DNA from: Chaenocephalus aceratus
Taxonomy: Eukaryota; Chordata; Actinopteri; Perciformes; Channichthyidae
Assembly (NCBI GenBank): GCA_023974075.1
Contig: CM043788.1
Coordinates: 31,153,054-31,217,053 of the forward strand
Direction of reading: 5' to 3'
DNA: 64,000 nucleotides
Shown piece after piece: positions 23,980 to 36,504 of the stretch. The notes under the pieces are model-generated. The model was not told the DNA's origin. It ran no database searches and saw only the letters and a program-made list of their open reading frames with translations. A program made the translations under genes and the position numbers. How positions within the stretch are numbered: the first letter of the stretch is position 1; every line of letters begins with the position of its first letter.

Positions 23980-26900
23980 ACCCACAGACAGTTATTGTTG
24001 GCGTAATCGGTCACCTTGTCAAGAGCTGCGTGCTCTTCTGACTCTGCTCTCTGAGCCAGTACCCTCAACAAGAGAAGGAGGGAGGATGGGTCCAATTGCC
24101 CCAGACCGGTTCCAACACCTCCTCTTCTCCTGTCTTCTCCCAGCCCATGCCTGGATCATGTGGGTTTGGGCTCTCGATTATTGCCTTGTCTGCTCTCTTG
24201 TAGAAGGCGACTCTGTAGTTGGCTCGCTGGACATGTGGAATAAGACAGACCTTGGGGGGAGGCAGGCGTTCAAGGTCTACTTTTGACTTAGAGTCCAGGA
24301 CTTTGTCAGCCGCCGACCATCTTTCTCATAATTTTCACCCGTACTGTGTCAACTGATGTCATCCGTTGCTTGGCCATACATAATGCATGTGAAGCTCTCC
24401 ATCTCCTCTTGAAGCTCACCAGTGACCATCCAGTCTGCACCAAACTGCCTGAAAGCTTTGTGGAGTTTAGGAGTCTTCTCCAGCTTCTTCAGGGGATTCA
24501 CCTTGCCTTTGCCTTTAAAAGCGCTGGTACAGTCCTCCCCAGTAAAGACGTAGAATCCCAGCAGTGTGCTACAGTAGTCAGGGCCCAGTGATTCCGACAA
24601 TTCTGTCACATTTATCAGTGTGCGATGTTTGCCAGAGCCGTGGTCAAGGTAGATGGAGAGGTTGATCCTGCTGGCATGGTAGAGGAGGATCATCAGGATG
24701 TCTGTGTCAGGTGTCCTCACCACACTGGACTCGTACCCCCATTTGACAGCCTGGTGGAGGTACAGGACAATCCGGCTGTCTGTCTCCTCCTGGTTGGATC
24801 GCAGTTCATAGATCTCAGAAGTCTGGACCTGTAACAATCAAACAAAGTAAATGAATACTACTACACCTCCGGGTGTTTGGACCATCAATTATGCGCTTCT
24901 CAGAAGAGCCACGTCTGAGCCTCTCCTGGGCTTTGATGGAATCTGGCTGGTAGCAATCTGTAGAGAACACAAAATGGTGCTTGGCAACCATTTGGTCCAG
25001 GAGCTGGTTTCTCCTCCTCTAGAAAAAACATTGAACAGCAACCGTTCGAGTGCCTCTGTGACCGCCTTCAGACTGAAGAGAGCCTTGGCATATGACTTCC
25101 CGCTCAGGATATTTTTCAGGCAACCACTGTTTGCGAGGCCAGCTTCTATGAGGATCTCGGCGTAGCCAGCTCCAAGACACTTGCGCCCAGTGAGTCTGCC
25201 CATGTAATTCATGGATGTGTGGAACTTGCCAATGAGGTTCACATGCTTACTGAATTCCTCCTCGTACTTCCATACTATAGGACAGGCTTTCATGACGACT
25301 CCCAGGTCAAACGTGTTGATGGTGTATGGCTGTCCAACCTCCTCAGTTGCTGCCTCGGATCTCTTGAGTAGCTCATACACTACTGCGTTGTCTGTAATGG
25401 GCTGGTTGATGGGGGTGTAAAAGTCGATGGTAGATTTCCTAGGAGGCACTTTCCCTGTGCTTGAAATAAAACCACAAAATCCAGGCACTTGCTGCTTGCC
25501 CTGGCTGCTCAACCATCTGCTGAGGAGGTGGGTGTTGTACTGCAACATTGAGGCATCACATGACACTTGGTTCTCAGCAGGAGGGGTAAAGTTGGCATTC
25601 TTAGGGAATTTGGGATCAACTCTTTTGAATGCCAGCTCTGGCAGCGTCTCGGGAGGCGTGATCTTAAGGTTTCTCATCTTGGATGACCTGTCATAGAGAG
25701 GAAGGGTCCTTTTCTTGGTACTCACATGGCTCTCCTTCACTTCTTGAATCATGATTCCCCCGGCGCTGTTTACCACATCTGAACCATGGACGTTGGTGGT
25801 GATTCTGTTTCAGGTTGTCCCACTCGCTGTGAAAAACAGTGTTTCCCTCGCCAGTGATGATTTGAGGGGTCAGGTTGGTGGACATTTCATCAAAAGCCTT
25901 GGCCATGGCTGTCTCAAGTTCCATACTGAAGTCATATGTCTCTGAGTGTCCTAGTCGTGAAAGGATGGTTGTGAGCTGTAAAGATAAACAAATGTTTTTG
26001 TTATCAATATCAAATACCTGTATGAAGCATAGTTTGAGCAATGACAATGTAGGACCTCATAAGCAATAAGTTAGCTGATCACTCACCTGTTTGCTTCGAT
26101 AGAGGTGTGGCACACAGGAGGATGTGCTTTGGGAGTTTCCACTTGCTGTTAGTTGCTGCTCGACACACATCTTGTGTAATCGAATAGACCAGCCTCTGCG
26201 TCTTCTCACACTTTTCTTCATCAAGTGTCCCAGTCACCACTGAGCTCAGACATTGTACAAGATGCTCTGGGAGCAGTTCATCCATTTTCACAGCATCCAG
26301 CTCCTGTGCAGTTGGGGGCCATGGTAGCTCCTTTGACTCTTTGAATGCCTTTTTAATGTGAGAATTGAGGGTGAGTGCTGCTTCTTGTAGTTGATCAGAT
26401 GTTCCACGTGTGTACGCACATGTAACTGCTTCATCTACAGTAATGCTTGAGATGTATATAAGGTTCAACTCAAGACAACCATGGTGTGGTACCTTTGAGA
26501 ATGTGAGTTCACGAGATATGTCTTTGTCTCCTTGTAAACGTCTTGCCAATTTCTCACTGCGGTATTCAGGATTAGGAAAACCTTCACCTTCCAGCGTCTT
26601 CCTGTACAAGTTGCACATGGATCTTAGCTGGACGACTTCTTTGTGTTCAACCACATTCCTAAGAATGTAATCCTTTACTACACAATAGGACTTGTCATGT
26701 GCTGCCATTTTCCGGGCTTGCGGGCTGTCAATGTTGTCTGCTGCCTTTTTTTCCTCTCTTCCTTCCACGCTCATGGTTTTGGTAGTCATTGTTGAAGTTA
26801 TTTCTGCATATTGGATGATACTGAGCTTCCATAGCAAAGAGGTCCTTGCCCTGCACCTTGCGATAAAGATCCTCTTTCTTCAATTCCTGTGCCCTAGGTT

Positions 26901-27342
26901 CGATAACTTTCCAGGCTGGTTCTTTGTGTTTCCAACTCTGAAACTTTTTTAGCTCTTCAGTCTTCCCCTTGAACTTGGTTGTTGTTTTGTCACAGAAGAT
27001 ACACTGATTTGGGAACAAGAAGGATCACCGAGCCCCTTCAGTTTGACTTGAGAGACATTTGGGATGGCGTAGGGAGTCCTTTATCGATGACGATGATTCA
27101 CCAGATGTAGAAGCCTTTGACACTTTTAAACGATCCAATTTCCCTGTGAAGGTTTTGTAGCAGTTTTGATGATAGCCAGTTTTATCCAAAGGCAAGCCTT
27201 CTAACGTCAATGGTATTTGGTCACAAATATCCTTCATGCGGTATGGTGAGGTGGCTGTTTCGCAGAGTCTCATATCACGAACACTGTGTAGATACGATAG
27301 CTTCTCGCTTGCCCCCCCTTGCATTTGCCGAGCATGATACAA
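23980..27342 (-). pseudogene. Academ-like transposase with Cys-rich fingers and XPG-like nuclease
   Basis: Minus-strand coding blocks, in order: about 27342-27025 (YHQNCYKTFTGKLDRL, a Cys/His finger half); 27018-26728 (CIFCDKTT and YHPICRNNF, a second finger); 26837-26079 (helical middle region); 26047-25691; 25776-24889; 24837-24349 and on to about 23980. The last block has EETDSRIVLYLHQAV, RTPDTDILMILLYHA and GEDCTSAFKGKGK, the acidic pair and GKGK signature of an XPG/FEN1-like nuclease. Blocks are separated by probable short introns (for example around 26050-26090 and 24838-24890) and by frame slips (around 27020 and 26800). No catalytic triad can be assigned with certainty. The superfamily name is inferred from domain order. 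Confidence 0.65.
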
Positions 27343-27595
27343 TTACCATACTCAGAAGTTGAGACATGTAAAATACATGTTATCGATCTAATCCTCTTTA
27401 GAGGCACTTCAGCTGTGTTACAATGTTTCCTTTTTCCCATTGTCAGCAGTTTATGAAGTAATCAGCCTGAATTAAGAAATTAGAAACATTAGATAGCTAC
27501 CAACACTCTGAGGAGGACCAAATGATGAAGTATACAATGTTTCCTTTTTCCTATGGTTAGTATGAGTAATCAAACTGAAAATAAAGAAAAACATT

Positions 27596-27776
27596 ATCTA
27601 GCTACTAACTTAGCTAGCTACCAACACTATAGTCAAGAATACAATGTTTTTTTCCTTTTCCCTATTGTTAGTAGTGAGTAATCAGCCTGAAAATGCTGAA
27701 AAACATTAGCTAGCTATCAACTCAGCTAGCTACCAACTTAGCTAGCTACCAATTTAGCTAGCTACCAACACTACTT
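27596..27776. repeat. short tandem repeats around TTAGCTAGCTACCAAC
   Basis: The motif recurs at least four times, with the last three in direct tandem at about 27719-27775. An overlapping diverged duplication of about 120 bp (TACAATGTTTCCTTTTTCC and GTTAGTA blocks) starts near 27420. Confidence 0.75.
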
Positions 27777-29021
27777 AGTCAAGATTACAGATGTGATTTC
27801 TGTATACCTTTTGTTGAAGAATTACTTGTATATGACTATTAGGTATATCTTAATAATAGTTAATAATAATTATTAATAATACTTACTAAGAAAATCCTTG
27901 AGATTGTTCCCAAAGAAAGCAGTGGGAGACTGCCATCTGCAGGTAGCCAGGTACCAGGTAACCAACGGCAACCAACTGTCAACTAACTGCCAAGCCCCGG
28001 TCACCAACATCATCAGCTTGGTACCCAATATTATCCAAATATAAACACTTAAAGTATTAGAAAAAAACTGATTGTGAACTCACTATTCACTATGCACTTT
28101 AAAAAAATGAAAAGGTAGTTGGTCATACACACGTTTGGTCATTTCTTGCTGTTTTTGTCCAGAAATACAGTCAAAATGTTGTCAAATGTCAACAATAACC
28201 ATCCCATTGAATTCCTAGGATCAAAATTGTGTGGGAAAATTATTAATTTCGCTCTGTAAGTTGTCTACTTCAAAAGTTATGCCTACATTCTACATTACAT
28301 TCTATTTTCATGTTTCGATTTGTGGGTTAGGTGCTATAAAGGGTTAAAACTAGCCTTTGGGACATTATTTCAGCTTGGTACCCAATATAATCTTAAAATA
28401 AATACTTGGAGGATTGAAAAAAAACTGATTGTCAACAAATATTCACTCTATGCGTTTGAAAAATAAAAAAGTAGTTGGTCAGACACACATTTGTTGCATT
28501 TTTTTGCTGTTTTTGTCCAGAAATACAGTCAAAATGTTGTCAAATGTCAAAAATAACCATTCCATTGAATTCCTAGGGTCAGAATTGTATGGAAAAATCT
28601 ATTCATTTGTCTCTGTATGATGTTTACTTCAAAGGTTATGCCTCTTGCTACATCAAATTGTAATGTTTCAGTTTTGGGTTAGGTGCAATAAAGGGTTAAA
28701 AATTGAGCCTTTCGGACATTATTTCAGCTTGGCACCTGGCAGATTCTGAAAGTAGACACTTTAAGGATTAAGAAAAAATCAGGTGGCATAAAAAATTCCG
28801 AGGGGTGCGCGTGGACCCCTATTTCCATCTAGACTAAAGTGAGCTTGTAGTTAGCGTGTGTGCTTAGCTGTAAATACAGTCCACAGACCAACACGTCTCC
28901 GTTTTCCGGGCAAAGTATTCGGTGGCCGGTAACCCCAGTTGAAACTCCGGAAAATGCTCCCGTTTTTGAATGTGCATTAAAAAACATAAAGCAAGGGGAA
29001 ATAAAATGTTACATGATGTCA

Positions 29022-29046
29022 GTAAAAACAAGTCTATGGTAAAAAC
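29022..29046. mobile_element. 9-bp P-element-like scar with 8-bp target duplication
   Basis: AAGTCTATG (29030-29038) lies between perfect copies of GTAAAAAC (29022-29029 and 29039-29046). The insert ends in GTCTATG, the terminal seven bases of the P element. Because it is short and the repeats are A-rich, a chance match is more likely here than at the other two sites. Confidence 0.5.
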
Positions 29047-29363
29047 AGAGTAACAGAGTTGTGCCTGTTTGTAGCGTTAGCGTATTTCTTCTTCTACTAC
29101 TTTTTCATCTACCTCTACTTCTTCTACTTGTAATTCAATGTCGGCTACCTGCCCGCGAAATATATTATAAATATTGACATAGTGCAACAACAAAGCTTTA
29201 AACGAGGTAAATTACGAATTTATGTTCTCAATCGTCAAGTGTGGGATTGAATATTACATTAGTTTAGATTAGATTTGTACTATAATAATAATATGTTGTA
29301 TATGATATAAACCGTATTGGTACAATGAGTGACATCTAGTGACGGATTGTGGAACATTGATTC

Positions 29364-30069
29364 GATTTTTCGGTACCACTTTACAATAAGACTACCCTTA
29401 TAAAGAATTCATAAATAATTAGGTTATTAATTCAGTTGTAACACTTTATTAATCATTAAGAACCATTTATAAACCAGTTCTAACATAGTTTTCATACCAA
29501 CACAGGCTTACTATTTGGCAAGATGACTACGCCTTATATTGGCTAGCTTACTTCGTCTTCTTCATCAGCCAGCATCCTTGGTATCTGTTGTTCAGTGAGT
29601 TTATTCCTCCCTTCAATCAATCAATCAATGTGTATTTATATAGCCCAATATCACAAATGTTACATTTGTCTCAGTGGACTTCACAGTTTGTACAGAATAT
29701 CAGTATGACAATACGACACCCTCTGTCCTTAGACCCCTTCCATCTTGATGTTTCTTGACATCTCTTTATGACCATTTATTTATGAGTTACTAACATTTAT
29801 AACTGCCAAAAGGGAGCCTTATTGTAAAGTGTGAAACACATTCCCATTATTAATGAGTTACTAACATTTCTAATAAGGCTTAGCAGTACAGATAAATGTG
29901 GGCTCACTATTTGGCAAGCAACCGGTCACAGTTGCCCTGTTTATCTCAAATCTTATAAAAGCTTATTAATGATTTATAAAGTTTTCACAACTCAATTAAT
30001 AAATGAATTACAAACTATTCGTAAACCCTTTATAAGGGTAGTCTTATTGTAAAGTGGTACCGATTTTTC
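29364..30069. mobile_element. 690-bp MITE with GGTACCACTTTACAATAAG termini
   Basis: The element spans 29372-30061. Inverted termini are GGTACCACTTTACAATAAG extended through CTACCCTTATAAAG. The perfect 8-bp target duplication is GATTTTTC at 29364-29371 and 30062-30069. Inside is an (AATC)n-started fish LINE-type tail fragment at about 29615-29730. No coding capacity; the hAT class is inferred from the 8-bp duplication. Confidence 0.88.
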
Positions 30070-30571
30070 TCATGGCAGTTAGACTCTAGAGACAAACCAG
30101 GGGGATTTGCTTTTAATCTGTGTCTGTCCATTTGGTGTAGTATTTTATCCAATATTACATTTGGTTTATATATTAGTCACTTTATTATGAAATGCCAGGT
30201 TGTAGGCCTTGGTTTGAACATTCAATTCGGAAAATAAAAAAATCAACCATTTAATGATTAATGATTCATTTTTCTTTAATTCTGACATGACTAGAGTAGA
30301 TAGTAATTAAGTATGTCAATCTGTATAGGAAGACGAGTTAAGGGATCGAGGAGAAAAGGTTATGGTATAATTACAGAGCCTGTCAATTTATGAATTGAGG
30401 AAATCAAAGTTAGTCTATTAACCAAAGTGCAGCCATCTAATAATGTACTATCTGTAATTAAAGATCAGAGGAAAAGAACAGAATGAGAGGGGTAAATCCG
30501 GAATAAAGAAGCAAAGAGATTATAGAGCAGTGAGAAGGAAAGGAAGAAAGAGAAGACACGTTTAGGTCAGG

Positions 30572-31040
30572 ATGGATATCCGAAAGTGGTTGTCCAACAA
30601 GAAGGCTGGTAGTTCTGGCAGCAGCAAAGATATTGTGGATACCGAGCTTCCAGAGAGGGATTTAGTTCAGAGCGAGTTAACTCCACCAGCCAGAGAAGAT
30701 GTCCCGGCGGCGGCCAGAGCATCTTGTTCCACAATAAGCACTAGAATGGGTCAACAGCCGCCTCCAGCTCCACCTTTTAATGCCACTGCGCCTGACGATC
30801 TTGGGACAAAGGGGCCAGCCCAGGTTATCTTGCAGTCCTACCCTGTCCGAATAATTAATAGGAAAAAAACGCACCTTTACCAAGAATTGGTTTAATGGAA
30901 GAAAGTGGCTGGAATATTCAGTTGTGGCTGATGCTGCATTTTGCTTTCCATGTAGAAAGTTTAACATAGGCTGTAGTGCTAATGCAGACAAAGCCTTCAC
31001 ACAAACCGGCTTCTGTAATTGGAAATGTGCAACTGATAAC
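30572..31040 (+). pseudogene. hAT transposase N-terminus with TTF-type zinc finger
   Basis: The frame starts MDIRKWLSNKKAGSSGSSKD, runs through a Pro/Ala-rich linker, then reads QVILQSYPVRIINRKK. After a one-base slip in the A-run at 30862-30868 it continues as NWFNGRKWLEYS and AFCFPCRKFNIG to a stop at about 31040. This is the start of the ZMYM/DUF4371-like hAT transposases, where the CFPC cysteines form the TTF-type finger. The RNase H-like core and dimerisation domain are absent downstream, so this is a truncated remnant. The family call rests on motif order. Confidence 0.72.
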
Positions 31041-32006
31041 TGATGTGTGTGTGTATGTCCCTTTAAACGTTCAGCACTGATTGAGGGCACCTGGCTGTCG
31101 GTACGGTCATGAGGAGTGAAAGGCCCGAGCCAGAGACTTGCTTGCTCTCTCTGTTGGAGGATTTGTTTTGGAGAGCAGCTACCTGACTTATGATTTTTGT
31201 TTCCCTTCACCTTAGTTTGGCATTCAACACTTTGCACGACCACACCATTTTCACACACCCGCACACATACACTACTGATCTTACTGATTAACACATCCCA
31301 TTGTGGTAGCTCTGTTTAGTTTAATGGTAATAAGAAATATATTTCCTTACATCGCGTCCGTTTCACGTTTTCGGCCAAGAGCCAGGCCGTGACAGTTGTG
31401 AAAAAAAGTCGAACCCCCCCGAGAGATTTTTTAACAGCCCCCTCAGTCATTTCATCCTGGAGCCTGGCCTGATTTACACACACCTGTTATCTAACCCAGG
31501 GGTTCCCAACCTTTATTGTGCCAAGGACCGGCATGTGTGTAAATTACTGTTCATGGTCATTTGAAAACAAATGCAGGTGTCGGACAGACACAAACACAGA
31601 GCTGAGCAGAGCACACGCACACACATCATGCGCCTTGGTGACTGGACATCTCCTTCATAAAACTAATAAAAGGGGGAGTAATCGGGCAGTTCGATGTGTG
31701 TAGAGGTGTGTGTGGCACGTAGCAGCCTGCAGTCACTCGCTGTTCTGATGAAGGTAAACACAGCGAAGGCGGTGCGTAAAAAGGCACAGCTCTCGGCGCG
31801 CTGGTGCTGCACTTCTCAGAAGCGGAGTTACACGTCCCGCTGCCTCCTGATGCTGCCTGCAGCCATTTCATGAAGTGAAGGAGGTTTTCCTTCTATAAAA
31901 ACAGCTGCGGGCAGCAGATCCTGTGAGAGTCCCGGACATGAATTCATAGATCAAGGCAAACCGGTTTACTCTCCTGTTTTTGCCAATCCGGTGCTTAAAC
32001 AAAGGC

Positions 32007-32075
32007 AAGGCAAGTTTATTTATATAGCACTTTTCAACACAAGGCAATTCAAAGTGCTTTACAAAAAAATGAAAG
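32007..32075 (-). repeat. LINE-type 3' tail in the left arm
   Basis: TTTATTTATATAGCACTTTT and CAAAGTGCTTTACAAAAAAA form a tail of the common fish type, antisense. The mirrored copy in the right arm (about 39887-39933) is interrupted by the MITE at 39934. Confidence 0.6.
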
Positions 32076-32649
32076 ACATTAAGAAAATGGCATTTAAAAT
32101 GAGTCATTAAAAAGAAAAGCTAATAAAATAAACATATAGCTCTACAACCCCCTGGCCGACATGTCCTTAAAATGAAGTTCAGGGTTGCGTTCCGATAATC
32201 CAAAACTCAGCTCCTAAATTCTAACCCTATCTCCCATTCCTTGACCTCTGAGTGAAACGTCACGGGGTTAAGGGATAGTGGATAGGAGAATTCAAAAGGA
32301 CTTAGGAGAAGAGACTGCGGTACTTTAGAGAATCCGAATGCACTTTCACTATCCGACGTGTTTATGATGCGCCAGCGGACGTCATGAATGTGCGTCTGCT
32401 GCTGCTGTGGGGAAACTATGGAAACTACAGTTTTCTATAGCGGACTACAACATGGATGTTTAATAAGAACGAGGGACTACTGTAAACTCATCTAGAGACT
32501 CTGCACCGTGCTCTGATGCTATTGTTTTATGCTTTATGAACGTGGACAACAGAGAAACATATTCTTCATGCAACCCGGTATCACGGCAAGACGTGAACAT
32601 GTGACGATTTACCATGCTGGGAGACGTGAATATGTCACGGTTTTTTCCC

Positions 32650-33110
32650 TTCAAAACGTGACAGTTACACGGTATTGTTAACCCATGTTAACCAGTGGAG
32701 AAATACCCGGTGGTCAGTTTTTATTGTCAAAATTAGATGTTTTTAATTTATTTTGTAATCCTCGCACTCGATTTCGCCGATTTTCTTGTGGCTCTAGCTG
32801 GTCGACACCTCTTTCAGCAGAAACAAAGGCTACATTCATGTATTACATCGATGTTAATCCCCTTCAAACGTGACAGTTGCACGGTATTGTTAACATGGAG
32901 AAATACCCGGAAGTGCCAAGCAAATGGTCTACCGCGCCTATTGGTCGGTTTTTATTGTCAAAATTAGATGTTTTTAATTTATTTTTTAATCGTCACACTC
33001 GATTTCGCCGATTTTCTTGTGGCCCGAGCTGGTCGACACCTCTTTTAGCAGAAACAAAGGCTACGATGTTAATCAATTTGTGTTGTTGTGGAAATACCCG
33101 GACGTGACGT
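32650..33110. repeat. tandem repeat of about 210 bp in the left arm
   Basis: Two full units and a partial third. Each starts with ACGTGACAGTT(A/G)CACGGTATTG and carries GAGAAATACCCGG, then TTTTTATTGTCAAAATTAGA and GATTTCGCCGATTTTCTTGT. Mirrored units occur at about 36740-37290 in the right arm. Confidence 0.8.
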
Positions 33111-34119
33111 TGTGTGATCGCTTAGCAACTGAACTCCGTGAAAAATAAACACCACCAAGGGTCAAGGGTTTTTGTTATCAGATGCTAGCTACAGTGTAAT
33201 TTTGGCATTTCAAATCTTAGATCCCAGCTAAATCGATGTTAATCCATTTATGTCGTTGTGGAATTACTGTACGTTACGTGTGCGGTCGCGTAGTAAGTGA
33301 ACACCATGCTACCGATTACTATCCGATGACCATGAACGCACCGGACATCGGCTACAACCTCCTCTGTCTGATTTCGCCAAGCAGGTAATGTGCTGCACCG
33401 CATGCCTCCAATATTTTAATGTTTATTGCAAGTAAATCAGTTGTAGTTACATATCTTTTTAAAGCACGAGCTAGCTAAACACATATTAGCTTTACTTGAC
33501 CGGAGATATAGTGCAGTGATGAGTCCTATAACCCGGAAGTGAGTTAGCATTTTACAACTATTGGTTCTCGTGTCTCAGAGTCAATGGGATTTCTCCATAG
33601 GATTTTGGAAAATAGCTCGAAATAAGATCTGTGGAAAACGAACCTGCTTGATAAATGCACGTTTTGTTCAGCTGGATAATCTCCACATATCTACCCTACT
33701 TTTCGAATCATAAATCTAATGGCCAGAAGCAAAATGCAAACGTTATGCTATAAACGAACTACAGACCATGGATGTATAATAACAACCTTTAGAACAATTA
33801 CCTTTAGAAGTACACCAAAACATAACTGCTAACAATGTAAATGCTGTGTTGGAAAAAAGTTAATGTAAGAAAATGTTGAGTTAAATACTTTTGGCACTGT
33901 ATATACAAAGCTTGGAAAAATGCCTATTGTGGCTGTCATACTTGCATACAGTGGCAACTAATAGTATTGTGAAGAAATGTCATGACGACCATCTACAGAC
34001 TGTTACTGTACGCTGATTGTTGTGGTCCTATTTAGGACAAAACGTTCAGAGCTGTCCTTGTTCCAGTCCGCCCCGGATTGATTAGTGCTTTAACTCGTAA
34101 ATTACCCCCAATGTTAAAG

Positions 34120-34969
34120 CTTGTTGATGATATGTGAGATTGTAAATTGTCATGCCTTCTAAAGTGTTCACTGTATTTTTTTTTCCTTCAACAGATACCA
34201 AACCAAAGCAAGATCAAACAGCACTTTTAAGAGCCTTTTTCAATTTCTTCTCCTCACTTAAGTCCCTCTCCCTTTGCCATCAATCCAAAATCAGCTGAGC
34301 TGCAACATTATACAGACAGGTAATAATCAACAGAATCACAAGGACACAATATGGCTCTGCTAAAAACACTCACTCTTACACGCACCAAAGTTATATTTAT
34401 CTAATATTTAACTCCCTCCACCCCCGCATACAATCCCGTTTAGAAGCCCCTCTTCTCTAATTCAACATGTTGGACGAAATGACATTAAGAGAACGGAATT
34501 TACAATTAAAAGGCTGTTCAACGTGTGTTGCTAACTTTCTTCGGTATGCTAGCTTAATCTGTTATCTGTAAACGTTCCCTAAATCTACTAATTTAGGGAT
34601 AATCCACTGACATCCTTTAATACACATGTTCATTTGAATCAGATGTACTGATAATATCCGCAATATAAATCTTTAAACTTCTTCTTACCTTTAAAAGTCC
34701 GTCACGAATGGTCTATTATGCTGCAACTCGACAGCTCTGCCAGCCTTGGCGCTAACTTCCGGGGAACGATTGAGAGGCTCCACGATCCGCCATTGCTGTA
34801 AAAAAGTGGTCCATTGGAGTGAACGGAGATGTCGTAACTCTTCTATTATATGGCTCTGGTTCGTGTGTGTTGGAGGAGGGGCTCTATAAGGAAGTGGCAG
34901 ATTTTCTCCGGTTGTGTATTTTCAAATTCTAGCGATCTCGAGCCTGTTTCTCAAACTTACCTACCCCAC
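34120..34969. other. spacer of the giant inverted repeat, hAT fragment
   Basis: 34200-34852 matches 45226-45600 in reverse complement and ends with the hAT terminus TCTATTATATGGCTCTG. It is therefore a truncated copy of the hAT at 45.2-48.7 kb. No second terminus and no target duplication are seen here. The remaining 34853-34969 is unassigned. Confidence 0.65.
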
Positions 34970-34995
34970 CTTTAACATTGGGGGTAATTTACGAG

Positions 34996-35622
34996 TTAAG
35001 GCCCTGACACACCAAGCAGTCACCAGAGGACTAGCCGACGCTGAAGTCGGCTGTTGCCTGGCCGTGTTCTCCTGCGTTTTGGCCATGTGTCGCACGGGAA
35101 CACACCGCACCGACTTCAGTGCGTGAGTGGCAATAAACTCTCCTTACCAGCAGGCGGCGGTAGTGTGTATTCGTCATTCAAAAGAGGCACAACCGGAAGA
35201 CAGAGAAGAAGAAGAGTATCTTTTCTCCGTAATATCATACAGAGCTGGCCTCTCCTGGATCAAGGTGATGAGCAGGTCTTCGTTTGCATCATTCCAGATC
35301 GCCATGATGAGATGAAAATGAATAGCAGTCTGTGTGTGCCTTCTTAAATCGTTTGTTTACGTCCCTCACTTCCGCTTCGCTTCACATGCACTGATTCACT
35401 AGCTGAACAGCCAATCAGAGTGATTATTTGGTCCGACTGCCAGACCCGATGCATGGCCGATTCAACATGTTGAATCGGCCATGCATCGGGTCTGGCAGTC
35501 CAAATAAGGCGTGTCACGGTCGACGGTGCGGGACACACCAACCTGACTACGGCGCCGCGAATGCCCGACAGCCTCTGACGGCCTCTGACTCCCAAAATCG
35601 GGTTGGTGTGTCAGGGCCTTAA
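34996..35622. mobile_element. 619-bp TTAA-flanked MITE
   Basis: The element spans 35000-35618. Termini are GGCCCTGACACACCAA and its reverse complement, flanked by TTAA on both sides (34996-34999 and 35619-35622). The left arm retains the empty TTAA at 34090-34093. The element holds a perfect 66-bp palindrome at 35435-35500. TTAA targeting fits piggyBac or Kolobok; which one cannot be decided. Confidence 0.85.
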
Positions 35623-36504
35623 AAGCACTAATCAATCAGGGGCGGACTGGAACAAGGACAGCTCTGAACGTTTTGTCCTAAATAGGACCACAACAATCAG
35701 CGTGCAGTAACAGTCTGTAGATGGTTGTCATGACATTTCTTCACAATACTATTAGTTGCCACTGTATGCAAGTATAACAGCCACAATAGGCATTTTTCCA
35801 AGCTTTGTATATACAGTGCCAAAAGTATTTAACTCAACATTTTCTTACATTAACTTTTTTCCAACACAGCATTTACATTGTTAGTTACATTGTTTTGGTG
35901 TACTTCTAAAGGTAATTGTTCTAAAGGTTGTTATTATACATCCATGGTCTGTAGTTCGTTTATAGCATAACGTTAGCATTTTGCTTCTGTCCATTAGATT
36001 TATGATTCGAAAAGTATAAAAGTAGGGTAGATATGTGGAGATTATCCGGCTGAACAAAACGTGCATTTATCAAGCAGGTTCGTTTTCCACAGATCTTATT
36101 TCGAGCTATTTTCCAAAATCCTATGGAGAAATCCCATTGACTCTGAGAAGAGGGAACCAATAGTTGTAAAATGTTAACTCACTTCCGGGTTATAGGAATC
36201 ATCACTGCACTATATCTCCGGTCAAGTAAAGCTAATATGTGTTTAGCTAGCTCGTGCTTTAAAAAGATATGTAACTACAACTGATTTACTTGCAATAAAC
36301 ATTAAAATATTGGAGGCATGCGGTGCAGCACATTACCCTGCTTGGCGAAGTCAGACAGAGAGGAGGTTGTAGCCGATGTCCGGTGCGTTTCATGGTCATC
36401 GGATAGTAATCGGTAGCATGGTGTCACTTACTACGCGACCCCGCACAACGTAACGTACAGTAATTCCACAACCACATAAATGGATTAACATCGATTTAGC
36501 TGGG

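Larger units (their letters stand above)
22929..28839 (-). mobile_element. Academ-like transposon with long duplicated inverted repeats
   Basis: The element spans 22932-28836, begins TAGTCTAGATGGAAATAGGG and ends in the reverse complement, with AAG on both sides as a 3-bp target duplication (22929-22931 and 28837-28839). The inverted repeats are about 785 bp long (22932-23720 and 28055-28836). Each contains two tandem units of about 350-365 bp, recognisable by the repeated AGCTGAAATAATGTCC, CCTAACCC and CATAACTTTTGAAGT blocks. The interior codes on the minus strand for a large zinc-finger/XPG-like protein. A 3-bp duplication and this domain set fit the Academ superfamily as I know it. Confidence 0.72.
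22706..31479 (+). mobile_element. 8.8-kb hAT element (DUF4371/TTF-zinc-finger type)
   Basis: The element spans 22714-31471. Imperfect inverted termini are CGGACCCGGCGCCA and, reversed, CAGGCCAGGCTCCA. The flanks ACTTACAC and ATTTACAC form an 8-bp target duplication with one mismatch. The right arm of the inverted repeat carries the empty site at about 40897-40912. At the right end, 30572-31040 encodes the N-terminus of a hAT transposase; the rest was replaced or interrupted by nested elements at 22932-28836 and 29372-30061. Confidence 0.8.

Noticed and set aside
24346..25696. Plus-strand open frames over 24.3-25.7 kb as genes
   Set aside because: They are the reverse side of the Academ-like coding blocks and show no motif of their own.
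31034..31400. Possible solo LTR ending in CCAGGCCGTGACA
   Set aside because: No clear 5' TG boundary and no target duplication.
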